A stretch of 64,000 nucleotides of DNA, taken from the NCBI RefSeq assembly GCF_947179165.1, contig NC_077238.1, forward strand, positions 36,507,793-36,571,792. The letters run 5' to 3'. Below are positions 1-11,139 of this stretch, in pieces. A program made the position numbers and the translations under genes. Source of the stretch: Solanum dulcamara (taxonomy: Eukaryota > Streptophyta > Magnoliopsida > Solanales > Solanaceae). The notes under the pieces are model-generated. The model was not told where the DNA came from. It searched no databases and saw only the letters and a program-made list of their open reading frames with translations. How positions within the stretch are numbered: position 1 is the first letter of the stretch; the number at the start of each line of letters is the position of its first letter.

Positions 1-701
1 GATTCTAGTGGAAAGGACAGACGATTAAATTAAAAAATAAATATAACTTGTATACACAAGTCGGATATTGCACTAACCATATAGGTATCGAGTGTCATTG
101 CGTATATAAATTTAAACATGAACTTGATCTCACCTCTATAAGAGGACGAGGGATCAGATATGTCACTATTGAAGTACTAAATGATGTTTGGGTATTGTGA
201 ATAATAGAATCCTCATATTATTATTGAATTCTTTCCACATGTGATTGCATTCCTATGTGGAGCTTGTAAAACCTTCTATGTAAAGCTCTTGATACTCGCA
301 GGTCGCACTGATTTGGGTGTTTTCCACCATGTGCAAAGTACAAGATGTTAGATTTTGTGTATCATGGATCGCCCATGTGTACTGAGCCAATCCGACTCAA
401 ATCCAATCAGAATCCCTTCTGGAAAAAGGGATAAAGAAAAGAAGTTTTTCTTAATTCAAATATGGCAGGGGGCAATTACAACTATATCCATGTAACCTTG
501 TATGAAGGGAGTGCCTCCTCCTAAAGAAAATTGAGTGAAACAGAAAGAAAAACAGAGTAAAACAGAAGAAATGAAAAAGTATTCCAATTTCCCACACTAA
601 CATCAGCACAAAGAGGCATTTGGTTTGTGGAATATAATATTTATTTCTATAAGACCACAAAAGTTGAAAAGTTAAAATGGAAAGAAGAAGTGAAAAAATA
701 G
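1..701 (+). mobile_element. Ty1/copia 3' tail or flank (copy 1 part)
   Basis: This stretch is AT-rich and has no convincing gene. In copy 2 the same sequence (39144-39844) directly follows a plus-strand stub of a copia polyprotein at about 38442, so it is most likely the 3' untranslated part, and perhaps part of the LTR, of that element. No clear LTR boundary or polypurine tract could be fixed. A 69-codon open frame at 451-660 on the minus strand is rich in F, L and H, has no recognisable domain, and was not called. Confidence 0.45.
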
Positions 702-2935
702 TGTCGGGTAATAGTTCTCACGAGATGACCTACGGGGCATAGAAATTCCTAAAGACCATAGGAAGGTATCGTAGGAAGGCTATTGGAGATTGGAAATTTC
801 CTAACTATTGGGTGAGAAGGGTGAGTGGATTCTATGGACCATAAAAGGTCCTATTGTCCATTGAAGGGGGCCATAAGAAATTCTCTCAGGTTGGGAAGTT
901 AACTAAGTACCATGTCACTTGACGAGAGAGTCCTATGAACCGTATAAAGTGTTAATAGTCATACGACCATCCTTAATATGAGGTTGACAAACTTAGGTTT
1001 TTGGGATTTCTAAGGTATGAAGGGAAATAGGAGTCTATGACCCCTAAATAATTTGAGGACCCATAGATAGGAGTCCTAGGAAGGGTGATCAATTCCCATT
1101 ACCCACTGACTTTGGACATGACTTCTACAAATAAATTTTATGACCCATATGAATATCTATGATCCATAAGAAATGGTTCATAGAAATTAATTGTAATTCT
1201 AGTAGCTCTGGAATTTGGATCGAAGTCATACGAGTACTTTCGATGATCCGTAGAAGACCTTATCGACCATAGGTACTGTCCATAAGGTCACTTCAATAGT
1301 TTTAAGTTAGGGTTATTTTGAACAATTCATTTCATATAACTCCTAACACATCATTTTAGACAATTTCCTGATGTCCTGTAACTACCCAAACCCTTCAAAC
1401 TAACCCCATTACCTCTCATTCTCATATAATCATCTAAGGCACTCAAGGTTCTCTCCCAAGATTTCTTCTCCAAGATAAAGGTAGGGTTTCAAGGTGAAGT
1501 TCAAGAATACATTGTTAGGCTTTGCATTAGGGATTTGATTATCAAGGTATGTGGTAATTTCCTTCATACATTGGGCCCCAAAAGATATTAATTCTTCAAT
1601 TTCAATTTCATCTAATTCAAGTAGGGTTTTATATCAATTTTCATGGGTCCTTTTTAATTTTATGCAATTTATGTTATTCTAATTTATTATGCATGAATTT
1701 ACTAAGATACATGATTTTTAATTAATTTCATACTGACCTATGTATCGTGCCTATGATTTTTACCCATGAACTATGAATTTTGATCATGAAATTGATGAAA
1801 GAATTATGCATGTTTTAAGATAATGATTAATTGTGTTTCAAGAATGTTTTCTAACAAGTATAAATAAATTGTGAAAGGTTTTCTCACACTATAACTGAAA
1901 TCATGATTTAGATGCTTAGAAAGGTAAGTATCGATATGAATTATGTTATAAATCATAATTTGAAAAAATCTACTCTTATATGAAAGGACATACTATTATA
2001 TGAAATGAGGTAGTCTTATATAATTTTATGATGTGGATTGGTAGATGTTTATTGTCTTTCCTAATTTTAGGTTGATGATAGAATTATATCATTGGAATTT
2101 TACTTAGCACTGAGAGGGCTTTAGGTGGACGCTTGGTAAGGGTGTCTCTAGTAGCAACCTCTAGTCCCAAACTATATACCTCCGTATGTTGTCTAAAATG
2201 ACTTAGAAAGTGAATCCAAAAATAACTCATGATGATAATGAAATGAAGTCTACCTTTGCAAGTAGCCTCCCCTTTTATGGTGTGGGAGTTACAGTCCATA
2301 TCCCATCAAAATGACTATGTTTTCTTACAAGCTAAACATTTCTTTTTATGACATATTTCTCTTATCTCATGATCTTATGGTTTACTTCATGTTTTTCAAG
2401 GAATTATGGTCATGCATCTCATGTTCATGCTTAGTATGTTCTTTTATTCACATTATGCATATTTCTCACATACTTAGTACATTCCATGTACTAATGCATG
2501 CTTTGGCCTATATTGTTTCATAATATAGGTCAGGATGCTCCTGCCTATTCCCATGGCTAGTTTGGGTTCCACTCAGAGTTGCTTATTTTGGTAATTCCTA
2601 ATGATTCAATGGCGAACACTTTATGTTAGTTATTTACTTTTAAACTTATGTACTTTCTTATTTTTTGGGTGAGGTAGGTCTTGTCTTATGTCGTCATCTA
2701 TATTAATAGAGGTATTTTTGGACTAGACGAGTATGTTTTATTCATTTTGACTGTTATGTTTGTGATTTCTTTTTTATCGAGATTTCTATGTTTGATACTA
2801 TCTTCCACATTTATGCCTACTCTTGATTTCATGTTATGTTATGTCATGTTATGTATACTAAGATGCTTGTTTAGGATCTCTTGAGATTTTAGGCATGATG
2901 TCACATCTAAGAACCAGCTTGGGTCATGAAAAAAC
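702..2935 (+). mobile_element. Element A 5' LTR (Ty3/gypsy, Tekay-like), copy 1
   Basis: This is a non-coding block of about 2.2 kb between the copia tail and a gag region. A possible start is TGTCGGGTAATAG at 702. The end is near 2935, after a decayed version of the family ending (GGTCATGA..ACA), and is followed by a primer-binding-site relic. The first third repeats variations on GACCATA / GTCATACGACC / GACCCATAGA, as expected of a repetitive U3. The conserved dyad pair seen in the other LTR families here lies at 2475-2529. The left end is uncertain by tens of bases. Its partner 3' LTR is not in the window. Confidence 0.7.
2475..2529 (+). promoter_or_regulatory. Paired dyad element in LTR A
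   Basis: There are two neighbouring inverted repeats. At 2475-2493 the arms are TAGTACAT and ATGTACTA around 3 bases. At 2507-2529 the arms are CCTATATT and AATATAGG around 7 bases. The second dyad keeps the 23-bp length and pairing of the other families although both arms have changed (CCTACATT/AATGTAGG elsewhere). It sits about 80% of the way through the LTR. The function is unknown; an RNA stem near the R/U5 region or a polyadenylation signal is possible. Confidence 0.6.
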
Positions 2936-2937
2936 AT

Positions 2938-2948
2938 TTTATCAAAGT
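2938..2948 (+). other. Primer-binding-site relic of element A
   Basis: TTTATCAAAG here is a decayed form of the initiator tRNA-Met site TGGTATCAGAGC. It is followed by 'GGTTCAAGTGTTCTAGG', the leader sequence usual after this site in Tekay-type elements. The equivalent in copy 2 is at about 42081-42091. Confidence 0.5.
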
Positions 2949-4925
2949 ATATGGTTCAAGTGTTCTAGGTGTCTTACATGTTGCGTCAAATAGTCTTGTT
3001 CATGGGTGTGACATGCCAACTCTATGAATAGGAGCTGAGGAATTTAGGAAACTTCACTTCTTTCATTATTCTTAAGTCTTGCGATAGAGTTGAACTCTAT
3101 AAGGTTTTCCTTCAATCTCTTGTTCTTTGCATTATAGAATCATTATAAAGGCATAAGTCAACCACGAGGTGGTTGCTTCCATGAACCCAAATATTGATAT
3201 GGAGGATACTAGAGTGCGTGATTTAACATAGATGAGACCTCCAGAGTTTCATGGTGAAAGGTGGATAAGGATCCAAAGAGTGCATAGAGGGTATCCAAAA
3301 GATTGTTAACATAATGGGGGTGATGCCAATGGTAAAGGCGGACTTAGCCGTATATCTATTAAAAGGTGTAGCCCAAATTTGATTTGATCAATGGAAAGAA
3401 GAAAGAATTAGGGATGCAAGTCCTTCAGAATGGGAAGAATTTAAAGATGCATTTCGTGACTGTTTCTTTCCCTTTAAGTTGAGGGCCGCCAAAATTAAAG
3501 AGTACATCAACTTTAGGTGAGATTACTTGAGAATGAGAGAGTATACCGTGAATTTTACTCAATTTTCTACATATGCTCCTTTCATAGTTTTCGACCCTAG
3601 AGCTCATACCGACAAGTTTATTTCGGGTGTTCCAGACTGTGGTCAAAGGGTGTACAATTGTCGTATTTATCAAAAAGATGGAAATCTCAAGGTTGATGAC
3701 TCATGCTGAGAAAATTGAGGGAAAAATACTCAAGGAGAAAGCTAGAGAGTGAAAGAGGGCAAGGACCAATGGTGGTCACTTTTCACATATGAGATCTAGT
3801 AATGGTGGTCGTTCACTTTGCCCAAAGTTCTCCAGATAGAATTCTTCTATTACTCTGACTTTGAAGTTCAACAATGATATGGTATCTAACCCTAAGCCTC
3901 AAGGGAGTTCTTTGAGTGGTCGAGACTATCCGTGCATGTAGGAAGTGTAGAAAGATCCATCAAGGTGACTGTTTAGTGGGTTCTGATGCTTGTTATGGTT
4001 ATGGTAAGACGGGTCCTCAAATTTGGACTACTATTTCCTGTTCTCTATCTCAGCAGGGTACTTGATCAGGTCTAGGAGATGGTCAGTGCCACAATAATTT
4101 TTATGTTCTTTAGACTTGTCAAGAGTTGGTGGATTATTTTGATGTGGTGACTGGTATTTTACGAGTCTTTCAATTTGATATATATGTTTTGTTAGATTTG
4201 GGAGTTAATCTTTATTTTTTTTATTCCTTATCTTTCTATGAAGTTTGAGGTTAGTCACGGAATCTTGTTAAAACATTTTTTCTATCAATACTCCTATTGG
4301 TGATTCAATTTTTGCTAAATGAATCTATAGAAATTGCCCGGTCTAAGTTTTTTATGAAATCACCTCTATTGATTGTAGAACCTGAGTTAAGTTTTAGTTT
4401 TCTAATAAGCCAGTCCTAAAATGGAAGGATAGTATTTCTGTGTTTAAGGATCAATTCATCTCATGACTTATAGCTCAGAAAATTATTTTTTAAGGATTGT
4501 ATTTATCATCTAGAACGATTTAGGAATACACATTCTGAAACCCTTACTTTTGAGTCAATTTCGGTTGATAATGCATTTTTGAAAGTGTTCCTCGATGATC
4601 TTCTGGTATTCCTTATGAAATGGAATATAGACTTTAGTATTTATCTTTTACTTGATACCCAACATCTCTATACCTGCTTATAGAATGACTTTTGTGGATT
4701 TTAAGGAATTGTTGGATTAGTTAAAAGACTTATTGGATAAGGGATTCATTAGACCGACTATCTCTCCATGGGGTGATCAAGTTCTCTTTGTTCAAAAACA
4801 AGAAAGTTCTCTTCTTATGTGTATTGACTGCGATAAGTTACAAAAAGTCACAATCTAGAATAAGTATCCCATCCCAAGGATTCATGACTTGTTTGATCAA
4901 CTCCAAGGTGAAAGTTAATTATAAA
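2949..4925 (+). pseudogene. Element A gag-pro-RT remnant, truncated in RT
   Basis: This is a broken Ty3/gypsy polyprotein read on the plus strand through many stops and frame changes. About 3190-3720 gives capsid-like gag sequence (PPEFHG, EFKDAF, REYTVNFTQFSTYAP). About 3930-4020 gives a zinc-knuckle relic (CRKCRKIHQGDC) whose later cysteines are lost. About 4130-4330 is the aspartic protease, with the active-site Asp-Ser/Thr-Gly triad altered (LLDLGVN). About 4690-4915 is the beginning of reverse transcriptase ([28 protein letters not shown]). The frame stops where the minus-strand LTR begins at 4926, so RT catalytic core, RNase H and integrase are missing. The rest of A is not found in the window. 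It is non-functional. Confidence 0.8.
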
Positions 4926-5277
4926 TGTCTTGACCCGACCTAGGGCATAGCCATAGCACAATGATTAAAACCCAAGGGGCTCAAACCAAGCCTCTTGACA
5001 TATCATTAAGAATACATAAGGAATAGTAAATGGGGAATTAACATAGAAAGAGTCTAAATCATGAATCATGAAAGAAGGATGTAGCTTGACTACATAGATT
5101 CTATAATAACTTGTCCAACAATTACCTCTAGTAACCAAGAAGGAAGGGGCCTATGACATGTCCCTAGCTCACCTTCAAACATGAATGAAGAAAAACTCGC
5201 CCTCGATAAGATGAGGACACAACAATACTTTGCCCAAAGGAATTCAACGAGCCACGTGTATGAAAGTGATCCTCAAC

Positions 5278-5334
5278 CCTACATTATGAGATAATGTAGG
5301 CAGCAAATATGCATTAGTACATTTGAATGTACTA
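5278..5334 (-). promoter_or_regulatory. Paired dyad element in LTR F
   Basis: Arms CCTACATT and AATGTAGG (5278-5300) surround 7 bases. After 14 bases, TAGTACATT and AATGTACTA (5315-5334) surround 2 bases. On the element's own strand it lies about 85% through the LTR. In copy 2 one base of the second dyad has changed (TAGTATATT). Confidence 0.6.
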
Positions 5335-6072
5335 AGTATGTGGGCATGACATGGAATATAAATCATTGGATACAATGATCAAATAACGTATATAACAAAA
5401 ACGTATATAGAGTTACGAGAAAATCATAGTGATCAAAGCATTTGACAGACATAGTTGAAATCATAACAAACATAAGAAAAGTATACATATATGGGATAAG
5501 AACCATAGCCGACATTAAGACCATGCTAGCTATAACATGGAATCACGATGTCTCCCCATACAATGGAAAAAAGGGAATCTACTTGCCACGGTAGACTCTA
5601 TACCACTAGGCAGGTCATGTACACATGCTATATCTGGATCCACTAGCTAAGCCACAAAGGAAACCTGCGGTAGCACATAGTTATGAGACAAGAGACTTTA
5701 TATAAGGACCCCATAGGTCGAGCTCCCACCTCAAGTCATCATTTGGTACTAAGTCATATCCCACTTAATACATAACATAGTAATCATGCTTAACATATAT
5801 CACGAAAATTTGTACATAAGTTTAACATTAATAGAGTAGCTCATTTTCATACCATACTTGCAAGTCAGTATTAGCCTTTCAACATTACAATATCATACTT
5901 GCATAATTCATATAATGAGGTTCTTCAGTCACAAGCATAGGGTCGTAAGTCACCTTTTCCAAAACATGCATAAAATCCATAGTTTGATCGTAATTGAAAT
6001 CCATATTCATAATTCATACTTGAAATTAGGGTAAAAATTTGAGTGCATAGTCAATTTGATTGAAAACTATGA

Positions 6073-6394
6073 GAGTATGATTGAAAACATCCATGATTAT
6101 ACTTTTCTTATCAATCCATAGAAAATTCATGAAATTAACATCAATTAGATAGGTAATTTACTCAAATATCATAGAACTCATCATTAGTACGAAAAGCCAA
6201 TGCATAGTTATTGAAATTGAGACTTTTGAATGGGAGTATGATTGAAAACATCCATGATTATACTTTTCTTATCAACCCATAGAAAATTAATGAAATTAAC
6301 ATCAATTAGATAGGTAATTTACTCAAATATCATAGAACTCATCATTAGTACGAAAAGCCAATGCATAGTTATTGAAATTGAGACTTTTGAATGG
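6073..6394. repeat. 161-bp tandem duplication inside LTR F
   Basis: Two adjacent units, 6073-6233 and 6234-6394, both begin GAGTATGATTGAAAACATCC and differ at only a few bases. The same doubling is present in copy 2 at about 45218-45539. The related LTRs at 17940 and 36342 lack it. It is therefore a private change of this LTR that predates the 39-kb duplication. Confidence 0.9.
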
Positions 6395-6525
6395 GAATTC
6401 ATGAGAATAAGTTGACAAGAATCTTGGAATTCATGGGTAGAAGATCCCATGGATGAATCCACACATACCTTAATTGAAATTGAACTTGAATTTGAGAAAG
6501 ACGACTTGAATTTGAAGAAACCATG

Positions 6526-6804
6526 TATAGAAAACACATGAAATGAAGCCTACCAACCATACATGAATCCAATAAACATACCGAAGCATAAACCATGAGA
6601 TTATCAATCTTATCATAAATTATGACTTTAAAACCAACTTCATGAATATGCATATATATAGAAGACATACAAGACTGAAACTTAGGAGTTTATTCAATTT
6701 GATCATGAACACTTAGTACAGTAGGCTTCAGTTAAGGAAATAGATACGGATAGAGCTTTAGCATGTCTGCTTTGCTTCCCACATAGAACTCTCTACTTGT
6801 TGAT
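6526..6804. repeat. Internal element sequence copied into LTR F
   Basis: This stretch of about 279 bp is a diverged direct copy of 7455 to about 7732, which lies between the integrase end and the polypurine tract of the same element. Shared landmarks, in order, are AAACCATGAGATTATCAATC, AGACTGAAACTTAGGAGTTT and CACATAGAACTCTCTACTT. The related LTRs run straight from the GAAGAAACC motif to the TTCTTGAGGAACCTT motif without it. The short minus-strand open frames here are by-products. Confidence 0.85.
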
Positions 6805-7408
6805 AAAGATGACAAATTCTTGAGGAACCTTTGGAGAGAAGTCTTAAACTTGTTTGAGAAATAATGAGGGAATGAAAAGAGTTTAGAAGTATTTAGGATA
6901 AATTACATAATGAATCTAGTCTCAAAAACATCTACATACATTGATAAAACATAGGTTAAAGGACCAAACTACCCCGCATTAATCCTGAGTTGGACAACCC
7001 TACTAGGGAACTCTACAAATCGAGAGGCAATGAAAAATCTTAGTAACAACTCATCTTGCTGGACCTGAAAAGGCCTAAAAGTTAGGTCTTTCATGTTTTT
7101 TTGTGAGTCATGTCTACGACTCGTCTTTCGGTCTATGACTTGTAATGTCCACTTGTGCTGCAGGTCAGAAAAAACTACCAATTACTGAGCCTCTGATGTT
7201 TTGTTATAAGTCATTTGTATGACTCGTCAAATGGATGACGACTCATCTTGTCAAGGTCATAAAAGCCTCTTCAAAGAATGTTCCTGAACGAGTTCCTATG
7301 AGCCATATGAATCTTAATGAGTCATAAGGGCACTCGTGGACTAGATGCCAGTTCACATTTTTCCTAAAATTTATATTTGTTCAATTTTTCATCTTCTGTG
7401 GTCTTACA

Positions 7409-7424
7409 ATATCTCCCCCTTCGG
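7409..7424 (-). other. Polypurine tract of element F
   Basis: On the minus strand the bases just before the LTR read TCCGAAGGGGGAGATAT, preceded by the GAGGATGAATGT motif. This is the usual plus-strand priming site and fixes the LTR start at 7408. The copy 2 equivalent is 46554-46569. Confidence 0.8.
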
Positions 7425-8910
7425 AACATTCATCCTCAAATGAGATTCAACTAGTATAGAAAAGACATGGAACAAAGACTAGCAACCCAACATGAATACA
7501 ATAACACATAGCAAAGCATAAACCATGAGATTATCAATCTTATCATAAATCATGACTTTAAAACCAACTTCATGAATATACATTCATATGGAAGACATAC
7601 AAGACTGAAACTTAGGAGTTTAATTGATTTGATCATCAAAAATTAGTACAGTAGGCTTCGGTGGAAGGAAATAGATACAGATAATGTCGTATCATGTCTG
7701 CTTCTCTTCCCACATAGAACTCTCTACTTTTTGATTTCCTCACTAAACGTTGACGGACGCAACCTCTTTATTACTTAATATATTCACTTGCCAGTTCATA
7801 ATTTCCATCATAACTTCCTTATAAGTCAAATTCTCTTCAAAATTCATAATTTCAAAAGGCACAATAGAGTTCGAATCACCCACAAATTTTCTCAACATCG
7901 ACACATGAAATACTAGATGAACCACAACCAACTCAAATGGCAAATCTAACTCATATGCCACTTTGCCTACATGTTTCAGTATTCTATAAGGTCTTATATA
8001 TCTAGGAATAATTTCCATTTCTTACCAAAATGCATTACACCCTTCATAGGTGAAACCTTCAAATACACCAATCATTCACATCAAATTCAAGTTCTCTTCT
8101 TCTAGTGTCCAAATAGGACCTTTGACGACTTTGAGCCTTTTTCAATCTTTTATTTCAAAGCCTTAACTTCTCCATTGCATTAACTACTGAATGGGGACTA
8201 ATCAATGTCATTTCACCAACTTCAAACCATCCCACCAGGGATCTAAATCTTCTTCCATATAATGCTTCAAAAGGAGCAATTTTAATGCTAGAGTGATAGC
8301 TATTACTGTAGGGAAGCTCAATCAATGACAAATGCTCATCCCAACTTCCTTTTAAATCAATCACACACGCCCTCAACATATCCTCCAAATTTGGATCGTT
8401 CTTTTGGCTTGTCCATTGATTTGAGGATGGAAGGCGGTACTCAACTTAACTTTTGTACTAAGACCTTTTTCAAATGACTTCCAAAAATGTGAAATAAATT
8501 GAGTAGCTTGATCCGATATAATAGACAAAGGAACACCATGAAGTTTCACAAGTTCACAAATATATAACTTAGCATGGTCTTCGGCACCATAAGAATTCTT
8601 AACTTGTGAAAGTGTGGCGACATATTAATTCAGTCTACAACAACCGATATAGAATCGTATCGCCTTTTTATACAAGGCAAACCTGTTACAAAGTCCATAT
8701 TGACATTTTTCCACTTCAAAGTAGGAATCTCAATATCTTGAGCTAGACCTCCTGGTTTTTGATGCTCAACTTTCACTTGTTGACAATTAGGACACTTAGC
8801 TACAAACTTTGCTATGTCCTTCTCATGCCATTCCACCAATATACTTCCCTTAAATTATGGTACATCTTGGTGGATCCGAAAACAATGGACCTCATTCAAT
8901 ATCAATTCTC
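7425..8910 (-). pseudogene. Element F integrase remnant (minus strand), copy 1
   Basis: Read from 8910 leftwards, this is a Ty3/gypsy integrase cut at its N-terminal side. The zinc-binding end is visible at about 8770-8840 (KFVAKCPNCQQVK), then the first catalytic Asp context (NVNMDFVTGLP) and the second (LSIISDQATQF, about 8500). The catalytic Glu is changed to Lys (NGQAKRTIQ, about 8400). The later fold follows (WDEHLSLIELPYSN, about 8320), then the SH3-like part and chromodomain stub (HVGKVAYELDLPF, FHVSMLRKFVGD, 7743-8018). Several stops and frame changes occur, so it is inactive. It joins directly to a truncated plus-strand LTR at about 8911. The protease, RT and RNase H of F are missing, lost in the deletion that made this join. 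Confidence 0.85.
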
Positions 8911-9628
8911 ATACATGTGTATGACAGATTCATCGAGTCCATAATGGGCCGAATATGATATATGATATGATAATGCATGATTTTATTTTATAAGGTATAG
9001 GAACAGTGATTTCTTGAGTATCATACTTGCCTCTTGAACCCCTACTTCAGATGTGATCTCATTTATGATATGTTATGTTTTATATACTCAGTATATATAT
9101 CATACTGACCCTTTTTTCTTCGGGGGGCTGCATCTCATGCCTGCAGGTACAGACATGCATTTTGGGGATCCACCAGCTTAGGCTTCCCATTCCATCATTT
9201 TGGAGTGCTCCATTGTACCGAAGCCTAGCTTGTTGGTATTAATATTTTTGATGTATATATTCATTGATTTAGGGGTACGGCGGAGGTCCTGTCCCGCTAT
9301 ATGATACCATTGAAACTCTTAAAGGTCTGTAGACATATGTGTATGTGGGTTGTATATAAATTTTGTTCAGCTGCATCTACATGATGTGTTGTGAATGTTA
9401 ATATGTAATGGCAACCTTATCTTCTTGCGTGCCCTTTCATGATACGAATACTAGTGATTTCTTAGGAGACAAATTATAGGGCTATATGTAAATGAAAATG
9501 TATGACCCATTGGGGTTCTTATGTAAGTTAGAATACTATTTATAGTTCAGGTTGACTACATCTAATAGGTATGGATACAGGTGTCCAGGTGGGACCCCAG
9601 TTGCGACCTATGGGGTTGGGTCATGACA
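8911..9628 (+). mobile_element. Element D 5' LTR, 3' third only, copy 1
   Basis: This matches the last 720 or so bases of the D 3' LTR (16360-17078), with shared CATGATTTTATTTTATAAGG, a CATTTTGGGGATCC block and an ending GGGTTGGGTCATGACA. The first 2 kb of the LTR is absent. It abuts the F integrase at about 8911, so one deletion took the start of this LTR and part of F. Copy 1 lacks 17 bp just left of this point (near 8879) that copy 2 keeps. Copy 2 lacks 20 bp (near 9013) that copy 1 keeps. Confidence 0.88.
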
Positions 9629-9632
9629 AAAG

Positions 9633-9644
9633 TGGTATCAAAGC
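9633..9644 (+). other. Primer-binding site of element D
   Basis: TGGTATCAAAGC lies 4 bases after the LTR end and differs from the initiator tRNA-Met complement by one base. The same site is at 48776-48787 in copy 2. Confidence 0.85.
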
Positions 9645-11139
9645 AGTTCATCCTCGGAGTGCCTACAAAACGTGTCTAGTGGAGTCTTGTTTATTGGTGT
9701 GTGGTGCACCACATCTATAAATAAGAAGCTATAAGACATTTAGGATACTATCTTTCATTTTTACTTTAAGTCATGTGATAGAGCTGTATCATCTGGACAA
9801 TTCCTTCCTAATGGACTATTATATGTGCAGTGATGCCTCCAAGGAAAGATTATTTCTGACCTCTTTTCCCATAGGTAGGTGCAGATCTTTGTGAAAAATG
9901 AAGAGGCCATCTTCAGACAGTGGGGGGTGCATAGAAGAACCCTACGATAAATTCAGGACCTTAACATCCAGGATGTAATAGGAGGAGCCCCAGTTTTCCT
10001 ATTAAGGCCGATCCCTTGGAGGACCCAATGACAATTCCCCCAGAGGGTTTGATATACAGGGAAGTGGTCCCAGAAGCCATATTAATTGCTCTTATGGCAG
10101 AACATTATGTCATACTAACTACCCCGGTAAGTGTTAAAGAATATTCTAGCCCCATGTCCTGGTCATCGGTAAACCATGAGTTACCTGGTTATCTATGTTT
10201 CCCGGATTCAAATAAAGAAAATAATGAAGGGAAGACGAGTAGGTGGCAGACAGATGATGAGAAGAAGCATACTTCACTTCCTAGATCACCGAACTGGACG
10301 AGGGACTGATCGCCTACATGTGTAAGAGACTTTATCAAAATATCCTATGTATGTACATTTACCATAGATTGTCACCTAATAGCGGCAAACGAAAGTTAAT
10401 GGAGTCAATAACTAAGCAGTTATGAGTAAAAGTGACCAAGGCATTCCCACCTATGGGAATTGTGAAATCTAGGATGAAAAATAGTTGCACCTACAGGCGA
10501 AAATTGGATAGAAAAGAAGCATAATGAGAATTATTATATACAAAATGGCAAATTGGCCATCATTATGGTGGGTTATGGTAACTATAGTAAGAAAACAGGT
10601 TGAACAAATATGTCATGGATAAGTCTAGTTAGAAAATGTGCACAGAAGAAGTTAAAGGAACCAGTAGTTGTAAACGGAATATATGTCAAACATAGTATGA
10701 ATGCTATAGGTATGTTTGAAATCTACAATTAAAAATGGAAAGAGAAAGTGAATAGGAAAGAATAATAAGTATAGTTTGAGTTAAATATATGAGGCAATTT
10801 CGTTATTTTTGTCTTGTGATTGATATCGGGAGACCTTTGTGGCTACGATACGCTATCGTATATGTGTGATAGTCCTGTGAGGCATTGTTTGTATTTCTTG
10901 CCTGTAATCTTGACATAGTAAGAAATACAAAAGAAACTCTGTTGCAAAAGAAAGCATATACAAGCGGCAAAACTTAGGATTTATTTGAAGGGACCAGAAT
11001 GTTTTGTAGTCACAAGTTGTCTTAGAAGAAGATCAAATGAAATAGAAACAACGTCCAACAATTAAGCTTCATCTTTACTTGAAAAGTACATCGTACACAG
11101 CAAGTAGTTTACAAGCTAAATAGTTTATTTGTGACCCAG
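9645..11139 (+). pseudogene. Element D leader and decayed gag region
   Basis: A gag-type start, ATG CCT CCA AGG (MPPRKDYF), is at 9833 and meets a stop after eight codons. Downstream, only fragments are open. A 97-codon frame at 10016-10309 is kept in copy 2 (49163-49456) with few changes, but I recognise no capsid or zinc-knuckle motif in it. From about 10316 to 11139 no coding sequence could be identified; the stretch is AT-rich, with small frames only. By position it should hold gag and the protease start. It may be so decayed that this is hidden, or foreign sequence may have been inserted. Confidence 0.55.

Larger units (their letters stand above)
4926..7408 (-). mobile_element. Element F 3' LTR (minus strand, Tekay-like), copy 1
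   Basis: This is a 2483-bp LTR. On the minus strand it begins TGTAAGACCACAG at 7408 and ends with GGTCGGGTCAAGACA at 4926, and a polypurine tract precedes it at 7409-7424. It interrupts the RT of element A. It matches the shared LTR 17940-24102 and the E 5' LTR 36342-38441 along its length. Two additions set it apart: a 161-bp tandem duplication (6073-6394) and a block of about 279 bp (6526-6804) copied from the internal region just outside this LTR. No target duplication can be tested, because the far end of the compound element is truncated. Confidence 0.88.

Noticed and set aside
451..660. 69-codon minus-strand frame, also in copy 2
   Set aside because: Conservation is explained by the duplication itself. 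The composition is F/L/H-rich with no motif, and it lies in copia 3' sequence.
2311..2884. Hydrophobic plus-strand frames that look like small membrane proteins
   Set aside because: They fall in LTR A, and T-rich sequence gives F/I/L/C-rich translations by chance.
6399..6668. 89-codon minus-strand frame in LTR F
   Set aside because: It spans the junction of the LTR and the copied internal block, is shortened in copy 2, and has no domain.
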